The notes under the pieces are model-generated. The model ran no database searches and was not told the DNA's origin. It saw only the letters and a program-made list of their open reading frames with translations. Below are positions 48,228 through 55,885 of a stretch of 64,000 nt of DNA, in pieces. This DNA comes from Halalkalibacter urbisdiaboli (GTDB lineage: Bacteria; Bacillota; Bacilli; Bacillales; Bacillaceae_D): contig NZ_MVJM01000003.1 of the NCBI RefSeq assembly GCF_002156385.1, positions 545,504 through 609,503 on the forward strand, given 5' to 3'. Positions within the stretch are counted from its first letter, which is position 1. The number at the start of each line of letters is the position of its first letter. The translations under genes and the position numbers were made by a program.

Positions 48228-48527
48228 CTAAAGATCGTCTGGCCAAAACCTACCTTCATATAATGCATCAACAAACATTATTTGATCTAAATTAATATGT
48301 ACAACGGATGTTTGGACGACAAAGGATTTTTTTTGAGGTACATATAAAATAGGTGTATTGTCATGAGTATTATAAAAATAAATCTCTTTATTATCTTCTT
48401 TGGAATAGTTGATTAGTTCTTTTGTGATAATAAAAAGCTCACCCCAATAAGGAAGATATGGTTTCTTGTTCAAAGAGATGAGTGTCGTTTTAAACGTATT
48501 GTAAATTTCTGTAGGTGCTTTATTCAT
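48228..48527 (-). CDS. Hypothetical small protein
   Basis: 99-aa protein, unrecognised. It starts at ATG 48527 after AAGGACTGAG; a further upstream ATG at 48557 has no ribosome binding site. Predicted mixed alpha/beta, with FVVQTSVVHINLDQIMFVDAL near the C-terminus and no membrane segment. It shares the short pattern KKP[YF][LI]P with the 109-aa product of the riboswitch gene at 49134-49463, which may be chance. Confidence 0.55.
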   Translation of the reverse strand: MNKAPTEIYNTFKTTLISLNKKPYLPYWGELFIITKELINYSKEDNKEIYFYNTHDNTPILYVPQKKSFVVQTSVVHINLDQIMFVDALYEGRFWPDDL

Positions 48528-48649
48528 CGGCTCAGTCCTTAAGGTGTAATTGACCATAAAAATTTAGCATTAACGACGGACTAAATCAATGTAAAAATGA
48601 TGGAAGGGGAAAAATTAGCGAATAAATAAGATAACTAGCAAGCAGATGA

Positions 48650-48684
48650 TAAAACAAAAAAGTCCACTTCTGAAAGCGGACTTA
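48650..48684 (-). terminator. Terminator of the Sda-like gene
   Basis: On the minus strand, stem AAGTCCGC/GTGGACTT followed by T6. It lies about 55 bp after the Sda-like stop. Confidence 0.8.
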
Positions 48685-48738
48685 GATTGTAGAGATTTAA
48701 ACTCACCATGGCTAGTTACTAACTATTATAAAGGAACT

Positions 48739-48909
48739 CTATAAGGAGCTCATTCCAATCGTCTTTTTGATTTCAAACAATGGTGTATATGCAATATTTC
48801 TACTGTTTAATTCTTCCTTCAAAAGTAAAATAAGATCATGGTCTAAATTTAACTCTATTGCTTTGTAGTATGCTGTAACTAGTATTTCATCATTAATATA
48901 AGACAACAT
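48739..48909 (-). CDS. Sda-like sporulation histidine kinase inhibitor
   Basis: 56-aa gene, below usual ORF cut-offs. The product begins MLSYINDEILVTAYYKAIEL and continues LNLDHDLILLLKEELNSRN, matching the Sda pattern LSDE.L...Y..A..L.L..DFI.LL..EI. Sda inhibits the kinases KinA/KinB in B. subtilis so that sporulation does not begin while replication or DNA is damaged. AAAGGATGG is well placed before ATG. Known Sda has 46-52 residues; here about 15 residues (TPLFEIKKTIGMSSL) are added at the C-terminus, and the family Phe is Leu in DLI. I do not see a DnaA or LexA box in the immediate upstream sequence. Confidence 0.72.
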   Translation of the reverse strand: MLSYINDEILVTAYYKAIELNLDHDLILLLKEELNSRNIAYTPLFEIKKTIGMSSL

Positions 48910-49103
48910 AAAACCATCCTTTAATTAAAATAAGCAAAAAATTACTTAATCTGTTTCTATTTTAACTTAATTCTACATAAATTTCATTAAGTATTAAAAA
49001 TTTTTTAACTTGACAAAAATTAGTCTAAAATATTCGAAGTTAAAAAAACAAAAAAAGACGACAATTCATACAATTTTTTCAAAAGTAGGATTAAGGGAAA
49101 ACT

Positions 49104-49135
49104 CAAACAAAAAAATCCTCACTGATGAGGATTTT
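49104..49135 (-). terminator. Terminator of the riboswitch-controlled gene
   Basis: Stem AAAATCCTCATCAGTGAGGATTTT on the minus strand followed by T5; it overlaps the stop codon. Confidence 0.85.
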
Positions 49136-49463
49136 AGTATCTTTTTGTAACTCCTAAGAGCCTTTTTAATTCATTAAGTCTTTTGTAGGCTGTATAATAT
49201 TCGATATTAATATCGGTTACGATCGTAAACAGAATATTATGCTTATATTCACTTTTTATTTCGGAAAAGATGAACGGTTTTTTCTGTTTTAAAACGGCCA
49301 TCACATCCTCAATAGGGAGATGAACGGTTGTTGTTCTTGTCCTTAAAAATGAAGATATAAAGTGAATAAACTCCGGAATAAAAGGTTTCTTATCAGGCAG
49401 TTCAACAATTAGAAAATCAAACTTTTCCAAAGCGGCTTTTAGCTCATCCTCTTTTAATGTCAT
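49134..49463 (-). CDS. Hypothetical 109-aa protein under a c-di-GMP riboswitch
   Basis: Soluble protein of unknown family with no membrane segment, beginning MTLKEDELKAALEKFDFLIV. Predicted helix-strand-helix with a basic C-terminus (RLNELKRLLGVTKRY). ATG 49463 follows AAGGAGTGATAATTTTA on the minus strand; an upstream ATG at 49475 lies in the SD region. The leader (49470-49610) contains a c-di-GMP-I aptamer, so its synthesis is probably set by c-di-GMP. It would be expected in motility, biofilm or adhesion control. I cannot name a function. Confidence 0.65.
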   Translation of the reverse strand: MTLKEDELKAALEKFDFLIVELPDKKPFIPEFIHFISSFLRTRTTTVHLPIEDVMAVLKQKKPFIFSEIKSEYKHNILFTIVTDINIEYYTAYKRLNELKRLLGVTKRY

Positions 49464-49469
49464 TAAAAT

Positions 49470-49516
49470 TATCACTCCTTAAAAGCTCGAAAAAAATGTA
49501 TTTTTAAAGGAGTAAT
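49470..49516 (-). promoter_or_regulatory. SD-sequestering expression platform
   Basis: On the minus strand the segment ATTACTCCTTTAAAA (plus 49503-49516) is complementary to TTTTAAGGAGTGAT (plus about 49471-49484), which holds the ribosome binding site of the 109-aa gene. This predicts translational control: the hairpin hides the SD. Confidence 0.65.
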
Positions 49517-49605
49517 GCTTTTAGCAGCTGGCTGACATAGGAAATATCCTTTAGTCCCTGTAGCTTTGCGTCCTTACCTTTAGATAAGTTTGCCCCTTTA
49601 TAAAC
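49517..49605 (-). ncRNA. c-di-GMP-I (GEMM) riboswitch aptamer
   Basis: The minus strand reads GGGGCAAACTTATCTAAAGG then TAAGGACGCAAAGCTACAGG and, after AGGATATTTCCT, GTCAGCCAGCTGC. The elements GGCAAAC, the GAAA-like tetraloop stem, GGACGCAAAGC, AGGG and the CAGCCAG stem are those of c-di-GMP class I aptamers. It lies immediately upstream of the unknown 109-aa gene on the same strand. Loop details and the switching direction cannot be proved by eye. Confidence 0.88.
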
Positions 49606-49680
49606 ACTTATAAAAATTATATCGAATCCATTAAAAACAGTAAAGGATTCTTCCAATATTATTTAAATTATGTAAGCAAG

Positions 49681-49712
49681 TAAAAAGCTGGTATATAGAA
49701 TCTATACCAGCC
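49681..49712 (-). terminator. Terminator of the 96-aa gene
   Basis: Stem GCTGGTATA/TATACCAGC on the minus strand followed by T5. Confidence 0.8.
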
Positions 49713-49722
49713 ATTTGACTTT

Positions 49723-50013
49723 TTAATAAGGAGAATCTTTGTATGGTTCCTCTCGGTCTTTGTTATCCTCATCATGAGTAGGATGGGCACCAGGAAATTG
49801 CCTTGGAAGGTCTTGGTGCATATTTCGGAACTCATAAGCAAAATTACTGTAATATTGTTGCCCATGTTTCCATGGAGTGTTCTTATTTTCAACAGGTTCA
49901 TTTTTTCGAATGGGTGAACCATAAGGTCCATCAGGATACTCCTCTGCAGTTAAGAACGTTCTTTGCGTTTCAACATTTGAAAAATCCGTGTATTGTTCAT
50001 CTTCTTTACCCAT
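49723..50013 (-). CDS. Hypothetical hydrophilic protein
   Basis: 96-aa protein, unrecognised, beginning MGKEDEQYTDFSNVETQR. It is highly polar, rich in Glu, Pro, Tyr and Asn (KNTPWKHGQQYYSN, HPTHDEDNKDREEPYKD), and lacks membrane segments or Cys. Such composition is seen among small spore or coat-associated proteins, and it is next to two SASP genes, so a sporulation role is possible but unproven. ATG 50013 follows GGAGGTGTTTCTA. Confidence 0.6.
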   Translation of the reverse strand: MGKEDEQYTDFSNVETQRTFLTAEEYPDGPYGSPIRKNEPVENKNTPWKHGQQYYSNFAYEFRNMHQDLPRQFPGAHPTHDEDNKDREEPYKDSPY

Positions 50014-50075
50014 TAGAAACACCTCCATTACTTTTAGTGTGTCTAGATGAGCGGAAATTATGAGTTGGATATAGA

Positions 50076-50106
50076 AAACGGTATGGACTACAAGTCCATA
50101 CCGTTT
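50076..50106 (-). terminator. Terminator of the first SASP gene
   Basis: Stem AAACGGTATGGACT/AGTCCATACCGTTT (14 bp) with 3-base loop, directly after the SASP stop on the minus strand. Confidence 0.85.
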
Positions 50107-50123
50107 AAGCCATGTTTATTTAA

Positions 50124-50318
50124 TTAGCGTTGCATTTGTTGTTGAGCCATTTGTACTAAACGCTTTGTGATTTCTCCACCAACAGAACCGTTTGAACGGG
50201 AAGTTGCATCAGCACCAAGTTGTACGCCAAACTCTTGTGCAATTTCAACTTTCATTTGATCTAATGCTTGTTGTACTCCAGGTACTAATAATTGGTTTGA
50301 GTTGTTATTGTTTGCCAT
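50124..50318 (-). CDS. Alpha/beta-type small acid-soluble spore protein
   Basis: 64-aa DNA-saturating spore protein. It contains the GPR cleavage region [20 protein letters not shown] and the second conserved block [17 protein letters not shown]. It binds and protects forespore DNA and is degraded at germination. ATG 50318 follows AAGGAGTGGATTAAA. A second very similar SASP gene is 130 bp upstream. Confidence 0.95.
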   Translation of the reverse strand: MANNNNSNQLLVPGVQQALDQMKVEIAQEFGVQLGADATSRSNGSVGGEITKRLVQMAQQQMQR

Positions 50319-50390
50319 TTTAATCCACTCCTTAGTTTTGATTTAAACTTTTTGTTTTCATATTGTGAAAAACCGAGTTAAACCTTGAAA

Positions 50391-50422
50391 CCTATACGCC
50401 AGCATATATAGATCTATATACA
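50391..50422 (-). promoter_or_regulatory. SigG-like promoter of the first SASP gene
   Basis: On the minus strand TGTATA (plus 50417-50422), 18-bp spacer, CGTATAGG (plus 50391-50398). The neighbouring SASP gene has the same TGTATA-18-xxxATAGG layout. Confidence 0.5.
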
Positions 50423-50451
50423 ATTAGGAGGATGTTTACTTCTTTACTTTA

Positions 50452-50652
50452 TTACTGGCTACGACCACCAAGCTGTTGTTCAGCCATCTGAACTAGACGC
50501 TTCGTGATTTCGCCACCAACTGAACCATTTGAGCGAGAGGTTGCATCTGCGCCAAGTTGGACACCAAACTCTTGTGCAATTTCAACTTTCATTTGATCTA
50601 GTGCTTGTTGAACACCAGGTACAAGTAATTGATTTGAGTTGTTGCTTGCCAT
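50452..50652 (-). CDS. Alpha/beta-type small acid-soluble spore protein, second copy
   Basis: 66-aa SASP differing from its neighbour mainly in a few N-terminal residues and the tail (EQQLGGRSQ rather than QQQMQR). The core [20 protein letters not shown] and the GPR-cleavage site are the same, so this is a tandem duplicate. ATG 50652 follows GAGGTGAGCAGG. Confidence 0.95.
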   Translation of the reverse strand: MASNNSNQLLVPGVQQALDQMKVEIAQEFGVQLGADATSRSNGSVGGEITKRLVQMAEQQLGGRSQ

Positions 50653-50682
50653 TCCTGCTCACCTCGCTTTCTTTGTTGTAAT

Positions 50683-50714
50683 CCTATTGTGTGAGGCATT
50701 CAATTTTTTATACA
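50683..50714 (-). promoter_or_regulatory. SigG-like promoter of the second SASP gene
   Basis: On the minus strand TGTATA (plus 50709-50714), 18-bp spacer, ACAATAGG (plus 50683-50690). Confidence 0.5.
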
Positions 50715-50789
50715 AAAAAAACTTGGTAATATTTACTTATTAGTTTTACGGGGATTTTAAAGGCGCCCAATCAAAGCTAAGGATCTTTG

Positions 50790-50798
50790 CATAGCGTA
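50790..50798 (+). promoter_or_regulatory. SigK-type -10 candidate before yjcZ-like gene
   Basis: CATAGCGTA fits the SigK -10 consensus CATAnnnTA, 47 bp before the start codon. No clear -35 is seen. Confidence 0.35.
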
Positions 50799-50844
50799 TT
50801 AGCGTGAAGGATATTCACAACCATAAAAAAGGAGTTGTTGTAAA

Positions 50845-50991
50845 ATGTCAGGAGCAGTTGCAGGAACAGGTGCAGGTTACGGCGGAGGTTTCGCATTATT
50901 AGTCGTTCTCTTTATCCTTTTAATTATCGTTGGTGCTAGCTGGTATGGCTATGGAGCAGGACCGACGGCTGGCTATGGCTATGGTTACTAA
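50845..50991 (+). CDS. YjcZ-family sporulation protein
   Basis: 48-aa gene too short for most ORF callers. The product begins [20 protein letters not shown], has one membrane helix ([17 protein letters not shown]) and ends in a Gly/Tyr tail GYGYGY, the typical layout of YjcZ/SscA/YrpD-type small spore-assembly proteins. Strong ribosome binding site AAAAAAGGAGTTGTTG. It lies divergent from the SASP gene pair. Confidence 0.8.
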   Translation: MSGAVAGTGAGYGGGFALLVVLFILLIIVGASWYGYGAGPTAGYGYGY

Positions 50992-51008
50992 GCCAACTCT
51001 ATAATGAA

Positions 51009-51036
51009 ATGCCGAATGATGCTAAATCATTCGGCA
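51009..51036. terminator. Convergent hairpin
   Basis: Stem TGCCGAATGAT/ATCATTCGGCA between the convergent yjcZ-like and DUF421 genes; it overlaps the 3' end of the latter. No strong T-run on either side. Confidence 0.6.
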
Positions 51037-51728
51037 GATACATTCTCGTTATCATCGCGAATGTCAATATAGACATTTCCAAGCATGTCAATTTGAGCAA
51101 CAAAAACATCCTCAAGATGTTTAACATTGTGTAAGGTTAGGATTTCGTCCACCCATTTCATATCTTTTCTAAGCACCTTTAAGCTTTTTTTGAGAATTTT
51201 CCCGTCTATAATAAATGCCTGGGGGATTCCACGGCTTGGTTCAACAGTGGCTATATCTTTTTTCATTAAATCAATGTATGGTGTTTTCTTTAAAACAGAG
51301 ACTGAGCCGTCCGTTTCTAATAGCGCAGTATCTACTTGATCAAGGTAAAAAACACTCTTCTTTCGTAAATTCGCAATTAAGGAATCCATTGTCATGCGTG
51401 ATTTTTTTAATCCTTCTTCTAATATTTTCCCATTTTTTACTAAGTACGTTGGTTCGTCCTCAAGTATTTTCCTACCTCTCAGACTTTTTATTGCAATAAT
51501 GTTTGTGGAAAGCGTATAGAGACAAAAGATGAATAAACCTAACATCCCTATATAGATAGGGACGTCTTTCGTTAACATTGAACTAGCAGCAACGGAACCA
51601 ATTGTGATACCTGCTACAAAATCAAAAAAGGTCATTTGTGAAATTAACTTCTTATTTAATAAGCGACAAAGAAAATATAGAACAATAAATGCGACGGTTG
51701 CTCGTATAAACATTTCACCAACTGTCAT
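51027..51728 (-). CDS. DUF421 membrane protein (YetF/YdfR-like)
   Basis: 233-aa protein with three N-terminal membrane spans (about residues 7-25, 38-55 and 60-78) and a cytoplasmic C-terminal region of two tandem alpha/beta repeats, KGRKILEDEP-like YLVKNGKILEEGLKK and PQAFIIDGKILKKSLK. That is the layout of the YetF/YdfR family, function unknown, some members spore-associated in Bacillus. ATG 51728 follows AAGGAGGTG. Confidence 0.85.
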   Translation of the reverse strand: MTVGEMFIRATVAFIVLYFLCRLLNKKLISQMTFFDFVAGITIGSVAASSMLTKDVPIYIGMLGLFIFCLYTLSTNIIAIKSLRGRKILEDEPTYLVKNGKILEEGLKKSRMTMDSLIANLRKKSVFYLDQVDTALLETDGSVSVLKKTPYIDLMKKDIATVEPSRGIPQAFIIDGKILKKSLKVLRKDMKWVDEILTLHNVKHLEDVFVAQIDMLGNVYIDIRDDNENVSAE

Positions 51729-51890
51729 AAAAAAACACCTCCTTAGACTGCTAAGGTAGTATCTGCATTTTTGTACATATCATTAAAAAGTAAAAAAAAA
51801 ATAACATTTAGGCATAACTAATCACTAAAGATAATACAGTAGACCAAAGAAGAGAAATATAAAAAAACGAGCAAATAACATTTGCCCGTT

Positions 51891-52514
51891 CTAATGAATG
51901 GTACGAAAAACGCCAATTACTTTTCCAAGTATTGTACAGTTCTTTAAAATGATTGGCTCCATTGTTGCATTTTCAGGTTGAAGGCGAATGTAGTCTTTTT
52001 CTTTAAAAAATCGTTTAACTGTCGCTTCGTCTTCATCCGTCATGGCTACAATGATATCGCCATTGTTAGCTGTTTGTTGTTGGCGGACGATCACCATATC
52101 ACCGTCAAATATTCCGGCTTCAATCATTGAGTCTCCTTGAATAACTAATACATAAACTTGTTCATTACTAACAAGATGTTCAGGTAAGGGGAGGTAATCC
52201 TCAATGTTTTCAACAGCTGTAATTGGGAGACCAGCTGTTACTTTCCCGACAATAGGTGCATACAACGTTCGTTTTTCTTCTTGTAAGGATGGTAAATCAT
52301 CACTGTTCATTACTTCAATTGCACGTGGTTTAGTAGGATCTCTTCGTATAAAGCCTTTCTTTTCAAGACGAGAAAGATGTCCATGAACCGTTGAACTAGA
52401 AGCTAATCCAACAGCTTCACCGATTTCCCGAACGGAAGGCGGGTAGCCTTTTTTCTTTACTTCAATCTTTATGTAATCTAGTATTTCTTGTTGGCGTTTT
52501 GATAGTTTTGTCAT
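51891..52514 (-). CDS. lexA: SOS repressor LexA
   Basis: 207-aa repressor. N-terminal winged helix with [21 protein letters not shown], cleavage site Ala-Gly in KVTAGLP, catalytic Ser in QGDSMIEAG and Lys in ATVKRF. On RecA* stimulation it self-cleaves and derepresses recA and yneAB. ATG 52514 follows AAGTGAGGTG; the reading frame extends seven codons upstream without a matching start. It is divergent from yneA across several LexA boxes, so it autoregulates. No change in catalytic residues is seen. Confidence 0.97.
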   Translation of the reverse strand: MTKLSKRQQEILDYIKIEVKKKGYPPSVREIGEAVGLASSSTVHGHLSRLEKKGFIRRDPTKPRAIEVMNSDDLPSLQEEKRTLYAPIVGKVTAGLPITAVENIEDYLPLPEHLVSNEQVYVLVIQGDSMIEAGIFDGDMVIVRQQQTANNGDIIVAMTDEDEATVKRFFKEKDYIRLQPENATMEPIILKNCTILGKVIGVFRTIH

Positions 52515-52559
52515 TTTTGACACCTCACTTGTCAATCCTATTAGTTAAATTGTACCATG

Positions 52560-52646
52560 CGAACGTATGTAATGCAAACATAGGTTCTAAAAAAATATTG
52601 ACACAAACAGTTGTTCTCATTTATTATATATGAGAACACACATTCT
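52560..52646. promoter_or_regulatory. lexA-yneA divergent control region with LexA boxes
   Basis: CAAACATAGGTTCT (52575-52588), CAAACAGTTGTTCT (52604-52617) and AGAACACACATTCT (52633-52646) each match GAAC-N4-GTTC with one mismatch; CGAACGTATG (from 52560) is a weaker half-site. The yneA promoter is TTGACA (52598-52603), 18-bp spacer, TATTAT (52622-52627), so one box is inside the spacer and one just past the -10. This is classical SOS repression. Confidence 0.85.
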
Positions 52647-52662
52647 CATAGGAGTGATATCA

Positions 52663-53515
<853 letters not shown>

Positions 53516-53580
53516 TAGCATAATAAAGCACATGATAAACTATATGGACAATTGTAAATGTAGAAAGCAGGTGCTTATTT

Positions 53581-53820
53581 ATGCTGTCGAATGATAAAAT
53601 CGCACGAATAAATGAACTATCACGTAAGGCGAAACAATCTGGATTGACGAAAGAAGAAGTGCAAGAACAACAACAGCTTCGTCAAAAATACATTCAACAG
53701 TTTCGGAAATCTTTTAAAAACCAACTTCATTCAGTAAAAGTTGTGGATGAAAAAGGAAATGATGTAACGCCTGAAAAGTTAAAACAAAGTAAAAATAACA
53801 AAAACCGAAATATGCACTGA
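53581..53820 (+). CDS. ynzC: DUF896 protein YnzC
   Basis: 79-aa helical-hairpin protein of the UPF0291/DUF896 family: [20 protein letters not shown] then [18 protein letters not shown] and [16 protein letters not shown]. In B. subtilis it is part of the SOS-induced yneA operon. Ribosome binding region AAGCAGGTGC. Function unknown; it may act in the SOS response. Confidence 0.92.
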   Translation: MLSNDKIARINELSRKAKQSGLTKEEVQEQQQLRQKYIQQFRKSFKNQLHSVKVVDEKGNDVTPEKLKQSKNNKNRNMH

Positions 53821-53823
53821 TGG

Positions 53824-53853
53824 AAAACTTCTACGAGTTAGAAGTTTTTTTAC
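53824..53853 (+). terminator. Terminator after ynzC
   Basis: Stem AAAACTTCT/AGAAGTTTT followed by T8. Confidence 0.88.
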
Positions 53854-54123
53854 TTTAAAGAGGACAGGAATGTATGCTTATTAAGCAAGCTTTTTTTAAA
53901 AAAAAGTGTTTTTTTCTTAATTTTGTGCAAGTAACAGTTAATATTTTCTATGTTTGTTCTTGTTTTTCTTCTTTATAATGAAACAATCCGATAAACAATG
54001 GTATTTTATTCGGTAAAAAAATTTAGGTGGTGTGTTCGTTTTCCCTAATTTATACTCGTTTTCATATTTATTTCGTGAGTCTAAATTTTTTATCAAGCTT
54101 GAACAACTGAAGGCGGTGATTTG
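53854..54123. other. AT-rich spacer before the ABC exporter genes
   Basis: No gene is seen. TATAAT near 53974 could be a -10 element but the -35 is poor. Runs of T/A dominate. Confidence 0.5.
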
Positions 54124-55875
54124 ATGGAAACATTTAAACGGTTAGCAGGGTTTTATTCGCCATTCAAATCGTATTTTTTCTGGTCTCTAATTGCATTAAT
54201 TGGTGTAACGGCAATGACAGTACTTTATCCAATGATATTACAGTACACGATTGACGATGTCGTCCGTGCTGGAAATTATCATTTAATACCTTATGTCGTT
54301 CTCGTTCTTATTGTCGTAATGGCCTTTAAAAGCTTTGCTGCATATATTCATCAATATTTAGGGGATTTGTTTGGAATAACAGCGGTACATCGATTACGGA
54401 ATGCGCTGTATAAGAAATTGCAGTATCTCCCTTTTCGTTACTATGATAACGCAAAAACAGGAGACTTAATGTCTAGATTGACAGCTGATGTAGAAGGGTT
54501 TCGCTTCTTTTTATCGTTCGGCTGTGCACAGTTTGTAAACTTTATTATGCTTGTCGGTTTAAGTATGGCCGTGATGTTTTATTACTCGGTACCGCTTACA
54601 CTTGTAACATTATGTGCATTACCTTTTTTAGCAATTGTCGTATCAAATTTTGATAAGCGTGTACATCCGGGGTTTCGAGGAATTCGGAAATCACTTGCTA
54701 GACTTAATACGAAGGTTCAAGAAAATGTAAGTGGCATGCACACAGTAAAGGCCCTTTCTCAGGAAGATCAAGAAGTGACAAGATTTGATGTGAATAATGA
54801 GGACTATCGTCAAAAGCATTTAGATATTTCCCGAATTTGGGGCAATTATTTTCCGTTGATGGAGTTTATCGGGAATGTGTCTGCGGTCTTTCTTCTTGCA
54901 TTTGGTGGGTACTTAACGATCCAAGGTAGCATGCAGCCAGGTGAATTGGTCGCTTTTTTTAGTTTAGTTTGGTTTATTATGGGACCTATTATGCATTTAG
55001 GTTTTATCATCAATATGTTCTCACAATCTAAAGCTTCTGGTGAAAGGTTACTAGAAATATTAGATGAAGATGAACGTTTAGATGAGGGAGAAAGCGCTGG
55101 TGGTGTTTCTCGCTTAACTGGAGAAGTTCTTTTCCACAATGTTCAATTACGATATGGAAGCAAAGATAATTCTGCCTTAAAGGATATCTCATTTGAGGCA
55201 ACAAAAGGGAAAACCATTGGCCTCGTTGGTGCGACCGGCTCTGGTAAATCGAGTATTGTTCAATTAATTACTCGTTTTTATGAGAGGACGGGTGGATTAA
55301 TTTTAATCGATGGAAAGCCAATCGAAGAATACCCGATTGAGGAATTACGTAAGCATGTTGGGGTTGTACTACAGGAAACGTTTTTATTTTCCTCGACAAT
55401 TCGAGATAACATTGCCTACGGAAGACCTGATGCAACACTGGAGGAAATTCAGATTGCTGCTAAACGTGCAGATGCGCATGAATTTATTTCTGAACTGCCA
55501 CAAGGGTATGAAACGGTTCTCGGTGAGCGAGGATTAGGTTTATCTGGGGGACAAAAACAACGTATTGCGATTGCGCGAGCCATTTTAATGGATCCGAGCA
55601 TCTTGATTTTAGATGATGCAACAAGTGCTGTAGACATGAAGACAGAAATGAAAATACAATCAGCCTTCCGTGAAGTAATGAAAGGGCGAACAACGTTTAT
55701 TATTGCTCATCGTATCTCTTCTGTTAAACAAGCAGATGAAATTCTTGTTCTCGAAGATGGAGAAATCATCGAAAGAGGAACACATGAAGAGCTACTTTCC
55801 ATTCAGAATGGAAACTACAGACGAATATATGATATCCAAAATCAAGATCAAAAATATGTGTTACAACAGGCTTAG
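54124..55875 (+). CDS. Heterodimeric ABC exporter, subunit 1 (degenerate ATP site)
   Basis: 583-aa half-transporter: six membrane helices (about 15-310) and a nucleotide-binding domain with Walker A GATGSGKS, signature LSGGQKQR and Walker B LILDDATSAVD. The catalytic Glu after Walker B is Asp, typical of the non-hydrolysing site of heterodimers such as BmrCD, LmrCD or TM287/288. Similar to B. subtilis YfiB/YknU-type proteins. Start ATG 54124 follows AAGGCGGTGATTTG. The partner gene follows after 10 bp. Substrate unknown; multidrug or lipid export is likely from family. Confidence 0.88.
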   Translation: METFKRLAGFYSPFKSYFFWSLIALIGVTAMTVLYPMILQYTIDDVVRAGNYHLIPYVVLVLIVVMAFKSFAAYIHQYLGDLFGITAVHRLRNALYKKLQYLPFRYYDNAKTGDLMSRLTADVEGFRFFLSFGCAQFVNFIMLVGLSMAVMFYYSVPLTLVTLCALPFLAIVVSNFDKRVHPGFRGIRKSLARLNTKVQENVSGMHTVKALSQEDQEVTRFDVNNEDYRQKHLDISRIWGNYFPLMEFIGNVSAVFLLAFGGYLTIQGSMQPGELVAFFSLVWFIMGPIMHLGFIINMFSQSKASGERLLEILDEDERLDEGESAGGVSRLTGEVLFHNVQLRYGSKDNSALKDISFEATKGKTIGLVGATGSGKSSIVQLITRFYERTGGLILIDGKPIEEYPIEELRKHVGVVLQETFLFSSTIRDNIAYGRPDATLEEIQIAAKRADAHEFISELPQGYETVLGERGLGLSGGQKQRIAIARAILMDPSILILDDATSAVDMKTEMKIQSAFREVMKGRTTFIIAHRISSVKQADEILVLEDGEIIERGTHEELLSIQNGNYRRIYDIQNQDQKYVLQQA

Positions 55876-55885
55876 GAGTGACAGT

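Noticed and set aside
55703-55885. Upstream extension of ABC subunit 2
   Set aside because: It is an out-of-frame reading of subunit 1; ATG 55886 has a ribosome binding site.
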